Positions 12,606 to 24,240 of a stretch of 64,000 nucleotides of DNA are shown in pieces; position 1 is the first letter of the stretch; every line of letters begins with the position of its first letter. Origin of the DNA: Phoronis australis (lineage: Eukaryota; Phoronida; Phoronidae). The notes beneath the pieces are model-generated. The model made no database searches and had not been told where the DNA came from. It saw only the letters and a list, made by a program, of their open reading frames with translations. A program made the position numbers and the translations under genes. Location: NCBI GenBank assembly GCA_002633005.1, contig NMRA01000213.1, positions 339,667 to 403,666 of the forward strand, written 5' to 3'.

Positions 12606-12625
12606 ATGGCGGCTTGGAAACGAAG
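12606..12625 (+). CDS. GT7 glycosyltransferase, coding exon 1 (short)
   Basis: Twenty coding bases (M-A-A-W-K-R plus two bases) end at a donor AAG|GTGTGT. Joined to the acceptor at 13041 they give an uninterrupted frame, M-A-A-W-K-R-S-K-G-F-S, leading straight into the internal methionine at 13054. The in-frame join and the YY1-like initiator context argue that translation starts here. The donor is imperfect at +3/+4. The alternative is that this exon is absent and translation starts at 13054, giving a protein 11 residues shorter (390 aa). Either way the membrane anchor is unchanged. Confidence 0.5.
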
Positions 12626-13040
12626 GTGTGTCAGGAATGCTGCGTTCTGATTGGTCAGTTAAGCGGTCACTCAAAATCCTGGCGATAGGTCAATTGTTAT
12701 CGCCATGTCTATGCGTGTCATGGCTAAACAAAATAACAAAGTCAATGAAAAATATCTATTCAGCTTTAACTGGTCGATACAAGGAGAAAGTTTAGTGGGA
12801 TTAATTTATCTAAGCCACTCTCGGTGATGTTTTGTGTATGTCACCGCGGTCACTCGTTTTCATGTATCTACTAACTTTATTAGCCTCGGTTAAAAAGAGT
12901 AGTTTAACACACACTTGTAGTAACCAATACTCAGCTCCAGCCTCCGTTAAATAATAAGCGTTTTCCATTTCGGTCACGTGTGTTTTTGTTATGTAAGTCT
13001 ATATGAAGCTACGTTTCACTGTCTATCTTTTCCATTTCAG

Positions 13041-13366
13041 CAAAGGATTTTCAATGAAGCGTTTGTTCCGAAATATCTTCAAAGTATTTGCCGTTTTTTG
13101 TGTTTTCTGGATCTTATACGGAATCTTAGTGGTCAATCATAAACTTCAAGGTGGACATGTTAAGTTTACGGAAGTCGTTCTGCCAGAAACGACCAGGGAT
13201 CTACCAGAAACGAGCACGATAACAGTTGTACCCGACACTACTCCTCAGACATTTCCTTTAGAAACTATTTTCGAATGCAACCTACCTCCATCAAATGTGC
13301 AGAAAAATGCGTCACGTGACCGGAACCTGCCGATGTGTCCATGTGTACCGAGTAATCTCCGACCAT
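13041..13366 (+). CDS. GT7 glycosyltransferase, exon 2: membrane anchor and stem
   Basis: The exon starts after a strong acceptor (CTTTTCCATTTCAG) and ends at CAT|GTGAGTAA, leaving one base of a codon. It encodes a short basic cytosolic tail (K13-R14, R17), a hydrophobic membrane segment at about residues 19-38 (I-F-K-V-F-A-V-F-C-V-F-W-I-L-Y-G-I-L-V-V), and a Pro/Thr/Glu-rich stem to residue 115. One N-glycosylation sequon is at N96-A-S. The single N-terminal anchor with no cleavable signal is the type II topology of Golgi glycosyltransferases. Cysteines C86, C106 and C108 near the end of the stem may pair with the catalytic domain. Intron 2 (13367-19751, 6.4 kb) follows. Confidence 0.8.
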
Positions 13367-13620
13367 GTGAGTAACTGAAGTATATACATGTAGTTGTCTA
13401 TTTGTTACCGAAAAGTGTTTCCCAAGATGAAGCTGTAGAAAGCATTTTAAACACTTTAAATGAAAAGTATTCGAATCTGGTCTGGGAAGAATTGTTTCGA
13501 AGCCTGTATTCGAAATCTGAACTGTTCGATTTCTTGATATTTGGGATTTTTGGGGTGCTAACATCTGCCACAAACATAAGGGAATCCAGCTCCCCATTCA
13601 CAGTGTTTTACTGTCAATAA

Positions 13621-14324
13621 CGCACCCACTCACCATCTCTTATCAGCTTCTTTTGCATTATCTCAAAAGTCGATGAACATGAACGTGATATGATATCTTG
13701 TGCACGTACTCCAAGAGCGTTGCTAGGAATTTTTAAAATTTGCCACATGAAGGGCTGTTAAAAGTACGAATTGTTTTTAAAATTTGCCACGTGAAGGGCT
13801 ACCAAAAATAGGACCTTTAATATTTTTATCAAAAATCTTATGATAATTTAGGAAGCTGTAACATAGTTTTTGAGGTTGTGTGCGTTAGTATGAAACAAAC
13901 TTTGGTCACGTTATTGATAGGGTTGTTTTTTTTGTGGAAGTACTTTTCTTCACCTTGTTTGCCAAATCTACTTTCAGATGATATACATTTTTATAGAGTT
14001 AAAGTATATGTACATAGTTTTGAAGATATTTGGCTAAATACATGGACAAATCCATGAGGTTCAACATCAACTTACAGTGTAAAACCAATCATGTCGTATT
14101 CTACAATTTGTGGGCCACGGCTGTATGCACAAAATGGTGGCATGTAACAGATGGGTTCAGGATACGGTACCGTGAAACACATGTGAACATTAAGGTGTCA
14201 TATGGATACTTTAGGAAGACCACGTTCATTGCTAATGTGTAACATAGGGATGATTTTAGAAACATACATGTATGGGTATAGGTGAAATGACCCACGCGGT
14301 CTCCAGTCTATGGACCAATTTGGA
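13621..14324. other. Intron, nothing recognised
   Basis: The start of intron 2. A short direct duplication is visible: TTTTTAAAATTTGCCAC(A/G)TGAAGGGCT at about 13731 and again near 13770. No exon of the GT7 gene is needed here, because phases join cleanly from 13366 to 19752. Confidence 0.5.
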
Positions 14325-14500
14325 TGACCTACAGCACACATCACGAATTTTTGTCCGACCGGTCGGAAATTGGTCGACGACTTGTCGACGACCGGCCGTC
14401 TAGCCGACCAGCAGCCGACCAACAATGGTCTGCTAGGAGCTGTCTGCTGAGTCGCCTCTGCGGTCGGCACTTGGGTCGGCAAAGTGGTCGCCTAGAATAG
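14325..14500 (+). repeat. GTCGGC-rich foldback repeat, copy 1
   Basis: Begins GACCTACAGCACACATCACG and continues into AATTTTTGTCCGACCGGTCG, then a cluster of GCCGAC / GTCGGC / GTCGACGA motifs. The same sequence occurs in reverse complement at 18308-18476. The two copies flank about 3.8 kb of intron. Multiple internal inverted GTCGGC motifs give it strong folding potential. It resembles a small non-autonomous DNA element, but I cannot assign a superfamily. Confidence 0.7.
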
Positions 14501-14869
14501 ACGAACAATTCGGATTATGCGTGTCCTTGGTCGGCAATTACCATTTTATGACTTAGAGGGTGAGCTTTGGCCAAACAAACAATTAACTGTTCGTTCACCA
14601 GTGGCCTCTCCGGTTTGACATCGGTTTATCAAATTTTGTTCACCTATTGAAAGGTGGTAAAATCGAATCAAACTACAAATACGAAATGCGTGAAATTGCA
14701 CCAACGTAAACTTTATGTTGAATTGCTGACGGCGTGGTAAAATTAAAAGTTAAATGATGTCGTGGAAACTTAATTTCGCACTCTGGATGTGAAAATTTTT
14801 GTGCATATTGTATGGAAACCAGCGAATTTGAAATGTGTCAGTAAATTTGCATACAGTACCAGGGCCGTA

Positions 14870-14925
14870 GGAAGCGGGGGAAGNGGGGGGGGGGGGAAGA
14901 GAGGGGGCACGGGCCCCCGCAAAAT
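14870..14925. repeat. Poly-G tract interrupted by an N
   Basis: A run of G with a single unresolved base at 14884, followed by GGGCACGGGCCCCCGC. G-rich stretches of similar wording occur at 17236-17250, 23000-23300 and 26400-26430. The N marks a sequencing or assembly break in the homopolymer. Confidence 0.8.
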
Positions 14926-15627
14926 TTTTCAGGCGTCTGGGTTATACCGTGGCAACCCACATAGGCGTGGTGCCAGGGACAGTCGAGAAAATAAAGACTG
15001 CGAAAAACGGATAAAAGAGAAAATTCAAGAGAATATTTAACAAATCTGCATCAGTGCATGGTTTACCTTTTGAGAACCCAGGCCAGGACACTGTCGTTAG
15101 GGTCTTAGCTTTTGCAGTACAGATCGTTTAAACGCAAGAGAGAATTTGTAAAGCGAAGCTTTTGCAGAGCGTGCTAATTTAATGAATGTTTAGATTCAAT
15201 CTGTCAATTTTGCGAATGCAAAACTATATTTTTCTAGAGGTCCCTCTTTGGTAAGGGATAACGGAGACATCTTTCGCTTTATTTTTTTTCTCGAAACTGT
15301 ATATCACTTGAGAAAAATTGATGACCTGACAGATAACATCAATTGCTGCGCATTTCCTGATATTTGAACATACAGATATTTTCATATTTAGGGGCCTCTC
15401 CTTTGAAGGAGGCCATTGACGACATGCAAGTGGTCATCTTTTTGTGTTTTTATTAAGAAATTCTAACGGGGCCGCCCACGGTGAAATGGCCCAGTGTTAG
15501 AATCAACTACCTCTATTTTCGTTTTTTTGTGAAATCGTGCTTTCATGGTGGAGGATGTCACTCCCTGCATGGTTTTGGGACCACACGAGGGTGAAATGAA
15601 CTGTCACGTTTTTCCTCTATATACATG

Positions 15628-15733
15628 TATATCTGCGCGTGCAGGACAAGTGTACACAGGCGCTATATCTGCGTGTGCACAACAGGTGTACACAGGTACT
15701 ATGTCTGCGCGTGCACGACAGGTGTACACAATC
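15628..15733. repeat. Tandem repeat, 36-bp unit, about 2.9 copies
   Basis: Unit phase starts at 15628, 15664 and 15700, exactly 36 bp apart. Each unit carries a TCTGCG(C/T)GTGCA core and GTGTACACA. Divergence between copies is a few bases. It lies inside intron 2 of the GT7 gene. The open frame through it is a by-product of a period divisible by three. Confidence 0.9.
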
Positions 15734-15739
15734 AATTAT

Positions 15740-18300
15740 GGTTGATAAAATTTATTACAAATGGTTTTTTAAATAGATTAATTTCGACTATTTCTAAGAA
15801 TGGCATGTTATAAGATGTTGATAAGAATTAATATTAACGAAAGGTGTAATATAAGATCTAAGTTTTTTCATCAGCCCTAGTAGGCTAATTTATACGAATT
15901 TTTTTTCACGGACCAAAAACGATCCGTAAACGATGATCAGACTGATATATGTGAACGATGATCAGTTTCATCAGAATTCATACCAACTAAAATGGAGGTG
16001 CAAGATTTTTACACAAGCATTACTTACATGTATTCTAAGTTCAGAAAATAAGATTAAGACAGTGAAGAAGACGAACTTTTACGTACAAGTTCATTAAGAT
16101 TGACGGTAAATATAAGCGACAAAACTAAGCCTTTGAACTAGCAAGGAGCAATGTATAATGCATACAGAAGTATGCAACAGTCAAGGCACGGACTTCTGTG
16201 AACATCCTGAGGGACTTAGGCCTACGTGTAGCCAGGATGGAGGGAGATTTGTCTCGTGCGGAACCCTCTCCGGAGAAGAGGAGAGAGAGGCGACACAATT
16301 CGTGATGATCGGCACTAAACATTTTAGCATCATAAATATTACATAGATTCATTCAAGTAAGTCAGGCAATTAAAACGCATTTTAATTAATAATCCACTGG
16401 TGCCATCTGCCGCCCCGAAGTGTTATACCAGAGGGTTCGAGTTTAATCCCGTCCTGCAGCCATGATAATATTACTACTTATAAATTTCTGTAATTACATC
16501 ACGTTTCGTCTGTTATAATTGATAAATGTAAATTGAAACTTTAGAACGTTCTAGAAACCATGTGTAGTTAGTTGTTGCAACAAGAGGAGGGTTACATATA
16601 TCAAAATTGACAAATATCCGTGGCGTTGGCGCTGTTGGATTTTGGAATTAAATGCTGAATGACGTCTATATGAACATGTGTCTTAAAACGCTACGCAATG
16701 TTGCCACAAGTCAAACTTTAATAATTCTTCTAAAACTAATGATTGCCTAAAGGTATTTCAATAAACACAATATACATTCATTGACTGGCCGTAAGTTTGG
16801 CGGGAAATGACGTGGTATGACAATGATAACTGGTACGGAACCGGTAACTCTCACCTTCATTTGATGCACACACTGACTGAATGCATCAACCAAACATGTT
16901 AATTTTTGAAAATGCCCTCAAAAATGGACTTTTTCAAAACACCGTGTTTGCCATAGTCGTGTAGAAAAGCGAAATGAACCGTTATACACGCTGTTCAAAG
17001 CACTTCTGTGGACATAGGGAAACGAATCGTCTCTGTCTTACAACGCTGCATGTGCTTGGCATTTCTGACAAAGCGCTCTGATGCCGGAAGTTTTTTTAAG
17101 AGTAAGCACCGTCCCAAAAAAAATTTAGGTCTCGTTACAGCTGTCCAGAGAAGAATGATTCTGCGATTTTAGGACTAAAACTGAACCAAATCTGGCGTGG
17201 TGACTCATTGGAGGGTGCAGAACTCGGGGAGAAGGAGGGGGGGGGGGGCAATACAAGCATGATATTTTTATTTTGGAGCCTTAGTTGCCAGATGACAGTC
17301 AGCGTCAGTTACTACCTAAGGAGGCCAGATCATGCGCTATAAACATTACCAGACGTTTTGCTTCTCAAAAAGTGTACCTTGGTGTATTTTCTTTCATTTC
17401 TTTCGACATCGCATTCGCTTTACCAAAGATTCACGCACAGATGCCGCGTATAGAGACAAATGCCTCCTCACCACGTATTTGCATCTTCCCGTTCATAATT
17501 GTTTAATTTTATACAGTTTGTCAATATGTTGTTGTTGACAGAAAATATTTGTTTTTGTAACTACGTCAGCGACCAACTGATACATGTACTGTAACTACTA
17601 GAGCAAATTTTACCGTCACCAATGCATGAATGCGCAAAGCTAAAATTGGCAGTAGCCTCAACAATCGTCATTCCGTGTTTGATGTCACTGTCTAAGTACG
17701 TGGAAATCGTAATCATATGATCTCGAAGTTAGAGCCTTCCAAGTCCGTGGGCTTAGGACATAAAGTTATGTGTATTTCGCGTCTTTGCTGCAAGGGTTAA
17801 TACCGTGAAAATAAAATCTCCGGATCGAGTAAGAGCTCTTCGGTGCAACAACTCATTCACTATCCCATCATCATGGGCACGTGATAGGAGACCCGTGAGG
17901 AATTTTAAAAACGCAAAAAGATGCAGTTCGGCGTAACACAAACAAAAAACAAGTGTGGGCGAAGACTGTAAAAACAGCGTTTACAAAATGACTACGACGT
18001 ATTGACTGGGAATCAGCCAATCTAATGCCATTTGTAAACGTCTGAGACAAAACATCAAATGTAAAGAAAACTTTAACGTTTTGTTATTCAAAACTTGTTC
18101 CATTGTCCTTAATCCAATGTTCAATAGTACCGCTTGCCTCCAACCATCGAATTAGTGGCGTCAATGAACACAACCGATGTGAACTCATGTAATGGAAACA
18201 CAGTAAAACTAGGTTAATTTTTTTGACCCTGTGCCGAGACGAATATGCATCTGCACGCAAAGCGGTATCAGCCTGACAACCTATTACGCAACTGCTACTC
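15740..18300. other. Intron, nothing firmly recognised
   Basis: A weak B-box-like GGGTTCGAGTTTAATCC occurs near 16434 and may mark another degenerate SINE. Otherwise no gene or placeable repeat was seen. Confidence 0.4.
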
Positions 18301-18307
18301 TAGCCTG

Positions 18308-18476
18308 AAAACAGCAGCCGACTAGCGGGTCGGCTGATGGCTAATCGGCAATTAATGGTCCGCTGTGGAGTCGGCAGGTGGGTCGCCTTATGAGTCGGCC
18401 GAATGCGGCCGGCTGCCGGTCGTCGACTCCTAGACGACCGCTCGGACAAAAATTCGTGATGTGTGCTGTGTAGGCC
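18308..18476 (-). repeat. GTCGGC-rich foldback repeat, copy 2 (inverted)
   Basis: Reverse-complement partner of 14325-14500. The diagnostic end CTCGGACAAAAATTCGTGAT followed by GTGTGCTGTGTAGGCC (18441-18476) mirrors the start of copy 1. The interior has the same GTCGGC / GCCGAC clustering. Confidence 0.7.
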
Positions 18477-19009
18477 ATGTTGATTTTTTGTCCGCTTTCG
18501 CTTCCAATTTTAATGGGCCCCTTGGTCAAAGTTAAGCACAATGCTCAATTGAAAATGTTTTGCAGCAATGATGCGAAACACGCACCTAAAATTATTCCTG
18601 CTACCAGATGAGTTCACAATACCAGATGGGTATAGGTCGATTGCCTACCAGATGGGCTCGAGCAAAACAACAAAATAATCAACGTGAAGTATCCGATGGG
18701 TACGCTGCATGCTGCCAACTGTGCTCAAGTGTAATATTCAGTGCTGCATGTGCAAAAACTACTGCCGAGTCTTTCGGCACCCTGCGTGAGAAATACTATC
18801 GCTACTGTGGTGCATAGTCCAGATGCATGTAGGATGAATCAAGCGCTGTTGTGACTCTCTTATCTCTCCAACGGAGCCGCAACCGGGGCGGTGGGTCAAC
18901 TGACTGGCAGCGGACTTGGTCTCGCATTTCCGTTGGTACACCAAGAATCATTACTCTCCAGTTGTTTCACCCTTACATAGTGGCGCGTATGGAAGCGGTT
19001 CCGCTCCAG

Positions 19010-19033
19010 CAACAACAACAACAACAACAACAA
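19010..19033. repeat. (CAA)n microsatellite
   Basis: Eight uninterrupted CAA units inside intron 2. The glutamine run seen in one frame is a by-product of the repeat. Confidence 0.95.
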
Positions 19034-19751
19034 CGACCGGCAACAGACGTTTCCCATACGGGTAGGGAGGGTGGAGCAAAACGGGGGCGCAGCACGAAAG
19101 ACTCCCTTTTTATTTTCCATCCTAAAGGTTGATAACTCTACATAGCTTTCACTCTTGATGTCTGTCAAACCCAAAATACAATAGAATTATGTAAGAACGT
19201 CACAAGTCTACAAATACGGTGAAACGTTGAACAAGATGCCATTGATGTCTTATTAGATGAATGACGGTTATGTATGTTTTCCTGATGCTCCCCATTGAAT
19301 ATCTTTGGAACTCCCCAGCCAGGACCGAGCTATTCAGACTTACCTATACATGTACATGTAGGACACGTGATGTGGCCTGAAAATAGCATGTATGAATCAT
19401 TACGTGAACAAAAAAAATTACTCTTCGGAAACGTTTGCTAATATTTTTATTCTGTACCAGGTAGACTGAATGGTGAAATACAAAGGAATACCGGACGAAG
19501 CACATTCACCCAGTTGTAATATTAAGCTTTGTAGAGATTTGATTGATTACACAGGATATTCACTATAGGTTTCAGTATAACCTTAAAGGATAAAGAAAGA
19601 CGTAAATTTATTGTCGTTGTATAAATCGTAGGCTCATTGTATCCCATTGTTTATATGTTGTCATTTGTAAATTGATTAGTTTACTAAGACGTCTGAATCG
19701 ACGTACATGTACATTGTGGATCAATGGTGATCCCTTTATCTGGCGTTGCAG

Positions 19752-19978
19752 ATGAGCCATATGACAACGGCAGCCTCGTCACCTTTGATGGAATGCAAAA
19801 GCTATACCCTGATGTGAAGGAAGGACATTGGAATCCGAAGGAATGCATTCCTCGCCACAAGATGGTGCTTATAGTACCATTCCGTGACCGAGAAGACCAT
19901 TTGCGGCACTTTCTTCGTGTTATACACAGATTCCTACAGAAGCAAAAACTGGACTATACTATTATAGTAGCCGAACAG
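19752..19978 (+). CDS. Beta-1,4-galactosyl/N-acetylgalactosaminyltransferase, exon 3: donor-binding half
   Basis: Main catalytic annotation of the seven-exon gene (401 aa). GT7 enzymes transfer Gal or GalNAc from the UDP-sugar to terminal GlcNAc (or xylose/glucose) in the Golgi lumen, using Mn2+. This exon starts after TTGCAG, completes Y116, and ends in phase 0 at CAG|GTATAC. It carries the GT7 hallmark P-F-R-D-R (residues 158-162), which contacts UDP, after a typical lead-in H-W-N-P-K-E-C. A second sequon is N121-G-S. Later exons give D-V-D (223-225), F-I-G-G (260-263), W-G-W-G-A-E-D-D (283-290) and M315-x-x-H318. The D-V-D-M-L-P-E-D wording is closer, from memory, to invertebrate beta-4-GalNAc/Gal transferases than to vertebrate B4GALT1. 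Family membership is near certain; donor and acceptor specificity is not. Confidence 0.93.
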
Positions 19979-20040
19979 GTATACCTAGTTAAGGTGGCAC
20001 TCGACATGTTTGACGTTGCCACCCCTAATGGAATTAAGGG

Positions 20041-21940
20041 GTAGTGGACGCCATCCGGACACGACCAAATAAAAACGCCGCCACCATGCCGTTTAGGAGA
20101 CCAGTGGATGAAATGTAATTCGAAAATTGTCGCTGACCTTTCCTCTTGTGTATTCGAATTACCTTGTCAGTTCCTGCGACCCTATAATGCGGGAACATAA
20201 TACGCAAAGCACCAAACGTCGGCATAGATATGAAAACTCGTTCAAAATAAAGCATTCTGGCACGGTATAGGTAGGCGAGATAAGGAAACATTTATATTAA
20301 ATGCAAGCTGCTGCATAACATAACAAATGTCCACGAAGATCTAAGTACATGTAGCTGAAACCCGAATTTTCCTCACTACCATCGGGAACGATCAACCTTG
20401 GCTGGCGTCAGCGCGTCGGATTTTGAGCCTGGTCCCTCAGCAGGAGACAGTTTGTGCGTCTCAGATGTTCACTTCTGTTATGGTTGTCCACTGCTAATGT
20501 TTTAAATTGGCGCTTTCATAGACGCGACAAAGTCGTTTTTGCCTTCGTCCTATCGAAAAACTGGTTTCAGCAACTTCAAATGAAAAAAATGTTCAACCAG
20601 CTAAGGAGTTACAATAATTTGAAGAGTGAAAATCGCGGAATGAGCACAGTGCGTTGTGCTCCAAATAAAACTTTGTGGCGCTCCAGATGTTTACTACCTG
20701 TAATTATTAGGTACAGGTACAACACAATGATCCACACAGAAATTGCGTAACTCAAATCAGATCTTATGACATCAGGAGAAAACTTGGCTATGTACATGTA
20801 GGTCCACTCTTCGGTATAGGTCTATCACAGTTGAGCGTGGTGAGTGCAAACTATTGGATCTATTGTTTAACTTTCGATATTTGGAAAAGTTCAGCCGATG
20901 CTGGTGTTCATTGTCCCAACTGGGGACCACTACTCCTGCTACTAACAGTGGTGTAGTAACGACTCATTTATGACTAGTTGGCATAATGAGGTCGCTGCGT
21001 CGTGTAAGATGAGGGTTTGCGTACTTAAAAACACCTTCTTCATCTTTTAAATTGTCATCAAGTTTGTTGAAATGAATTGAATATTCTAATTGGTAGTTGC
21101 CGGTTATGTTTATGATTTGTGCTACGTATTTGGTTAAGTTGCTGTCCTCAATGTTTTTTCGTGGCTTAAAGCTTTGCCAGGGTTATTTTCTCTAGACCTC
21201 GTACATGTAATTGTTAATTTCTTTAAAGAAGGCAGGTAAAAGGTGTTCTCAGTGACGTATTTTCAGTTATGGTAATAATGGTAGTTATTTCACGACCGTA
21301 TCATCACCTATATGTGACATATTATGATAGTGTGAGGGACTAGTTTACCTAGGAAACCAGGTTAGATAAAGTGAGGAAGTATAAAATAAATGACCTATTG
21401 TACACAAATGTGCTGTTGCACAAACGCTGACTGCCCTCAGTCAGTCTGGATGTTCGTGGTGCAATTTATTAAAAATACGCGATACAGGATGATTTGAACA
21501 TATTATTGAGTTCAAACCAGAGTCAATGGATCGCCATATTGACATTTCCTATAGTTACGCCGTTATAAACTTTGCTTTGCAATGTCTTGAAGTTGCAGTT
21601 CATCGAGATTCGAAAGAGATCTCTCCTTCCTATTGCGACTTGTCCTCCTCATTTCGCAAGCCTCAACTTTACCTCCGCATCAGCAACCCACCACGCTCAA
21701 GCGAAGACTCGATAAAATTTACCTAACATCCGCGGCAAGCTGATTCGTTGACGTAAATGAAAACAAAACACTCAATTTTGGCAAATTTACTTTCAGGAGA
21801 GGATTTTGACCTAAGAAAGCCGTTCTTTGATTAGGTTGACATGGTTTCACATCTCAGCAGGTCTCAGTCTGATGACTTGTAATTTCATCTCCCACCTCGC
21901 CACTAGCTCGGGTTCATAAATCCAGACTTTTGCTTTTCGT
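20041..21940. other. Intron, nothing recognised
   Basis: Intron between exons 3 and 4. Short open frames on both strands have no domain. Nothing further can be supported. Confidence 0.5.
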
Positions 21941-21948
21941 ACTTGCAG

Positions 21949-22136
21949 GTAGCTCCGTTAACCTTCAACAAAGCCAAATTAATGAATGCTGCCTACGCTG
22001 AGGCTAAAAAGTTGACCCACTTCGATTGTGTCGTATTCCATGACGTAGACATGTTACCGGAAGACGAGCGGAACTTGTACACATGCCCTAGTGGTATTCG
22101 GCACCAAGGACTAGCTATAGATATTTATAACTACAA
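21949..22136 (+). CDS. GT7 glycosyltransferase, exon 4: DVD motif
   Basis: Acceptor ACTTGCAG at 21948, donor AA|GTAAGA after 22136, leaving two bases. The exon encodes residues 192-253, including F-N-K-A-K-L-M-N (matching F-N-R-A-K-L-L-N of vertebrate enzymes) and F-H-D-V-D-M-L-P-E-D-E-R-N-L-Y. D225 is the Mn2+ ligand of the D-x-D motif. C218 and C237 flank the motif, as in family members with a disulfide there. Confidence 0.95.
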
Positions 22137-22572
22137 GTAAGACACTATGAACACTTTCTTCGATATATTCTCGGCCACGTGAAATTATAACTACTTTTTG
22201 TGCGAGCTGGATGGACGGTTATTGTCTCCCAAACCTTGTCGCTGTTCAATACAGGAACTTTAGGAATGATGTCAGATTTTCATATCGCTACGGAACCTGG
22301 ATAGTCATCTTTTTTCTGAATTGTTCATAAATACTTACTGCATTAACTCAACGCTAGAGTTTCTTTAGGAACACTTAAGTCATCCAATTAGCCTTGGGTA
22401 ACCCGTATGCAGCCTCAGGGTACGGATATTGACTCAAGCGTTATGGAGATAAAATAAGTGTACAGGTTTTCGTAATATTTTTTCCAAAATTTTTTGAGCT
22501 GACGTTGAAGACACTGCAGTGTGATGGTTGCACGTGACTATCCAGAAAACAACGGACTCGCTGTTTTTTCAG

Positions 22573-22695
22573 GATGATATATTGGCCGTTCATTGGAGGT
22601 GTCTCAGTATTTCGTCCGGATTCGTACGAAGCAGTAGACGGCCACTCTAACAGTTTTTGGGGATGGGGAGCGGAAGACGACAATATATACAGGCG
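22573..22695 (+). CDS. GT7 glycosyltransferase, exon 5: acceptor/catalytic motif
   Basis: Acceptor CTGTTTTTTCAG at 22572, donor CG|GTAAGG at 22696. It completes K254 and encodes residues to R294 plus two bases. It contains F-I-G-G-V-S (260-265), where the position equivalent to Tyr289 of bovine B4GALT1 appears to be F260. It also has W-G-W-G-A-E-D-D-N (283-291), in which A287 and N291 replace the usual Gly and Asp while the catalytic E288-D289 pair is kept. Confidence 0.95.
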
Positions 22696-23039
22696 GTAAG
22701 GTATATTGCTGTATTACTGGATTTCTTTGAATATTATTCACACTGGGTATTAAACAAAGGATAAATTGCATTACGAAATTAGTCGATAACTCACATGCAC
22801 ACATTGCAGTACAGATGGCAAACTGATTATAGGACTGACACGGATATTGGATTTGTGTTTGAAATGGAGGGGTTGCATCAAACTGGAAGCTAAGATTTGC
22901 TAGAAGTCCTTATCTCAAAGTGTTAATCTAGTTGAAAATCGTGAAAATACATACATAATTAAGTAATATGTAACATTGTATAATGTTTACAGATGTGGAT
23001 CCAGGATTTTGAGTTGGGGTTGGGGTGGCAGGGCTCAGG

Positions 23040-23310
23040 AATAACCAGAATTTCGCCAGACGCGCGCGCCCAGCCTAAAATGTAGGGATGCAGGAGTCTC
23101 GAATTTTTGGGTTTGTAGACCTTATTACTAAAAAGGGGGGGATTTGGTCAATGCCTATGCATTGTGCATGCGTCCCCGAGCCCCCCGGGTGCGCGCATGT
23201 AGTAGTCAGAAAATTCGCACCCCGAACTGCCAACTGAAGTGGAATCTGGAAGAATTTCATGAGGGGGGGGTATGGCTCCCTTGCCCCCCCCCCCTAAATG
23301 CGCCACTGGT
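23040..23310. repeat. MITE-like fragment with GCGCGC ends and G/C homopolymers
   Basis: Contains CAGCCTAAAATG...TCGAATTTTTG, the same block seen at 24.03 and 27.53 kb in members of the MITE-like family, and GTGCGCGCATGTAGTAG, similar to that family's GTGCGCGCATGTA terminus. Two homopolymer runs (about 23260 and 23284) surround it. It looks like a truncated, rearranged copy. Confidence 0.5.
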
Positions 23311-24009
23311 TTACCACTTGTTGTCAAACTAGAAGCCTTTTTGAGCGCAATTTTGTATCTTTGCCGAGATCAGAAAATTGTTATTAATTATTATGTTTCT
23401 ATTGTTTACGCATTAACGTAATCCCTGTAAAACACGCTTTGCCCAGTCCAATAGACGGCTTTATTATTCAATCGTTCCTCAATGAATCTCACTTCCCATT
23501 CAGCGGCAAATCTAAAATGGCGGACTATCACTAGACTGCAGCTCTAGACAAGTGTGAATTTTTTGAATTTTTGCCAACGGATTACATGTACGTTACGATT
23601 ATCCTGTGGGTACCGATGGCTTCGTTATAACATGTTCTAACCATATAATAATAGTTAAAAAGGTGCTACTTGGACTTTAAGGCATGGAGTATACATGCAT
23701 GTAAGAAGAAGGAACTCCACCCATTTTAAATGTGGTCACCTGATTTTTTATTTTTCAATTGATGAACAACTGTAAACACTGCATTATCGCATTAGCTTTC
23801 AAAAAATAAACACACTTGAGCGAATTATTTCATTTTCTTACCTAAAATACACATTTCTTTTCAATATTCGATAAATGTTTCGATGGGACGAACCTACTAA
23901 GTGGGACGTCAGTGAACCAAGAAACAAAACCAAAAAGTTGTGAAACGCCAACTTGGGTGAGGGATTCTAGTCCATGGTTGGGAATTCGTTGTCCTAACTC
24001 AAGCATTGG

Positions 24010-24240
24010 AATGCGTTTGTTTCCCTGGCGTACTCCCAGCCTAAAAATGGGGGGCTCGAATTTTTGAGAATGTGGACATTTTACTAAGATTCCCGGGGTA
24101 CGTTCAGAGCTATGAATTTTGAAATCGCCGAACTTTGGTATTTCCTGCCTTTTTAGTGGACTTTTGTCTCGTTTTCCACTTTTTTGGAGTTTTCGTTTCT
24201 CTGTTTGCCCACTTTGCCAAATAGTGGATGCGCGCATGCT
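24010..24240 (-). mobile_element. MITE-like element, inverted copy
   Basis: In reverse complement this aligns with 27313-27560 and 59942-60200. Shared wording includes AAGCATGCGCGCATCC, AGTGGGCAAA, AAGTCCACTAAAAAGGC, CCAAAGTTCGG and TTCGAGCCCCCCATTTTTAG. It sits in intron 5/6 of the GT7 gene. The open minus frame across it reflects the repeat, not a gene. Confidence 0.7.

Noticed and set aside
15545-15813. Two overlapping open frames with repeated peptide units
   Set aside because: They are produced by the 36-bp tandem repeat, whose period keeps any frame open; no start context or splice support.
23842-24237. 131-codon open frame on the minus strand
   Set aside because: It lies over the inverted MITE-like copy and its flank, and the same interior occurs at 27.3 and 59.9 kb without an open frame.
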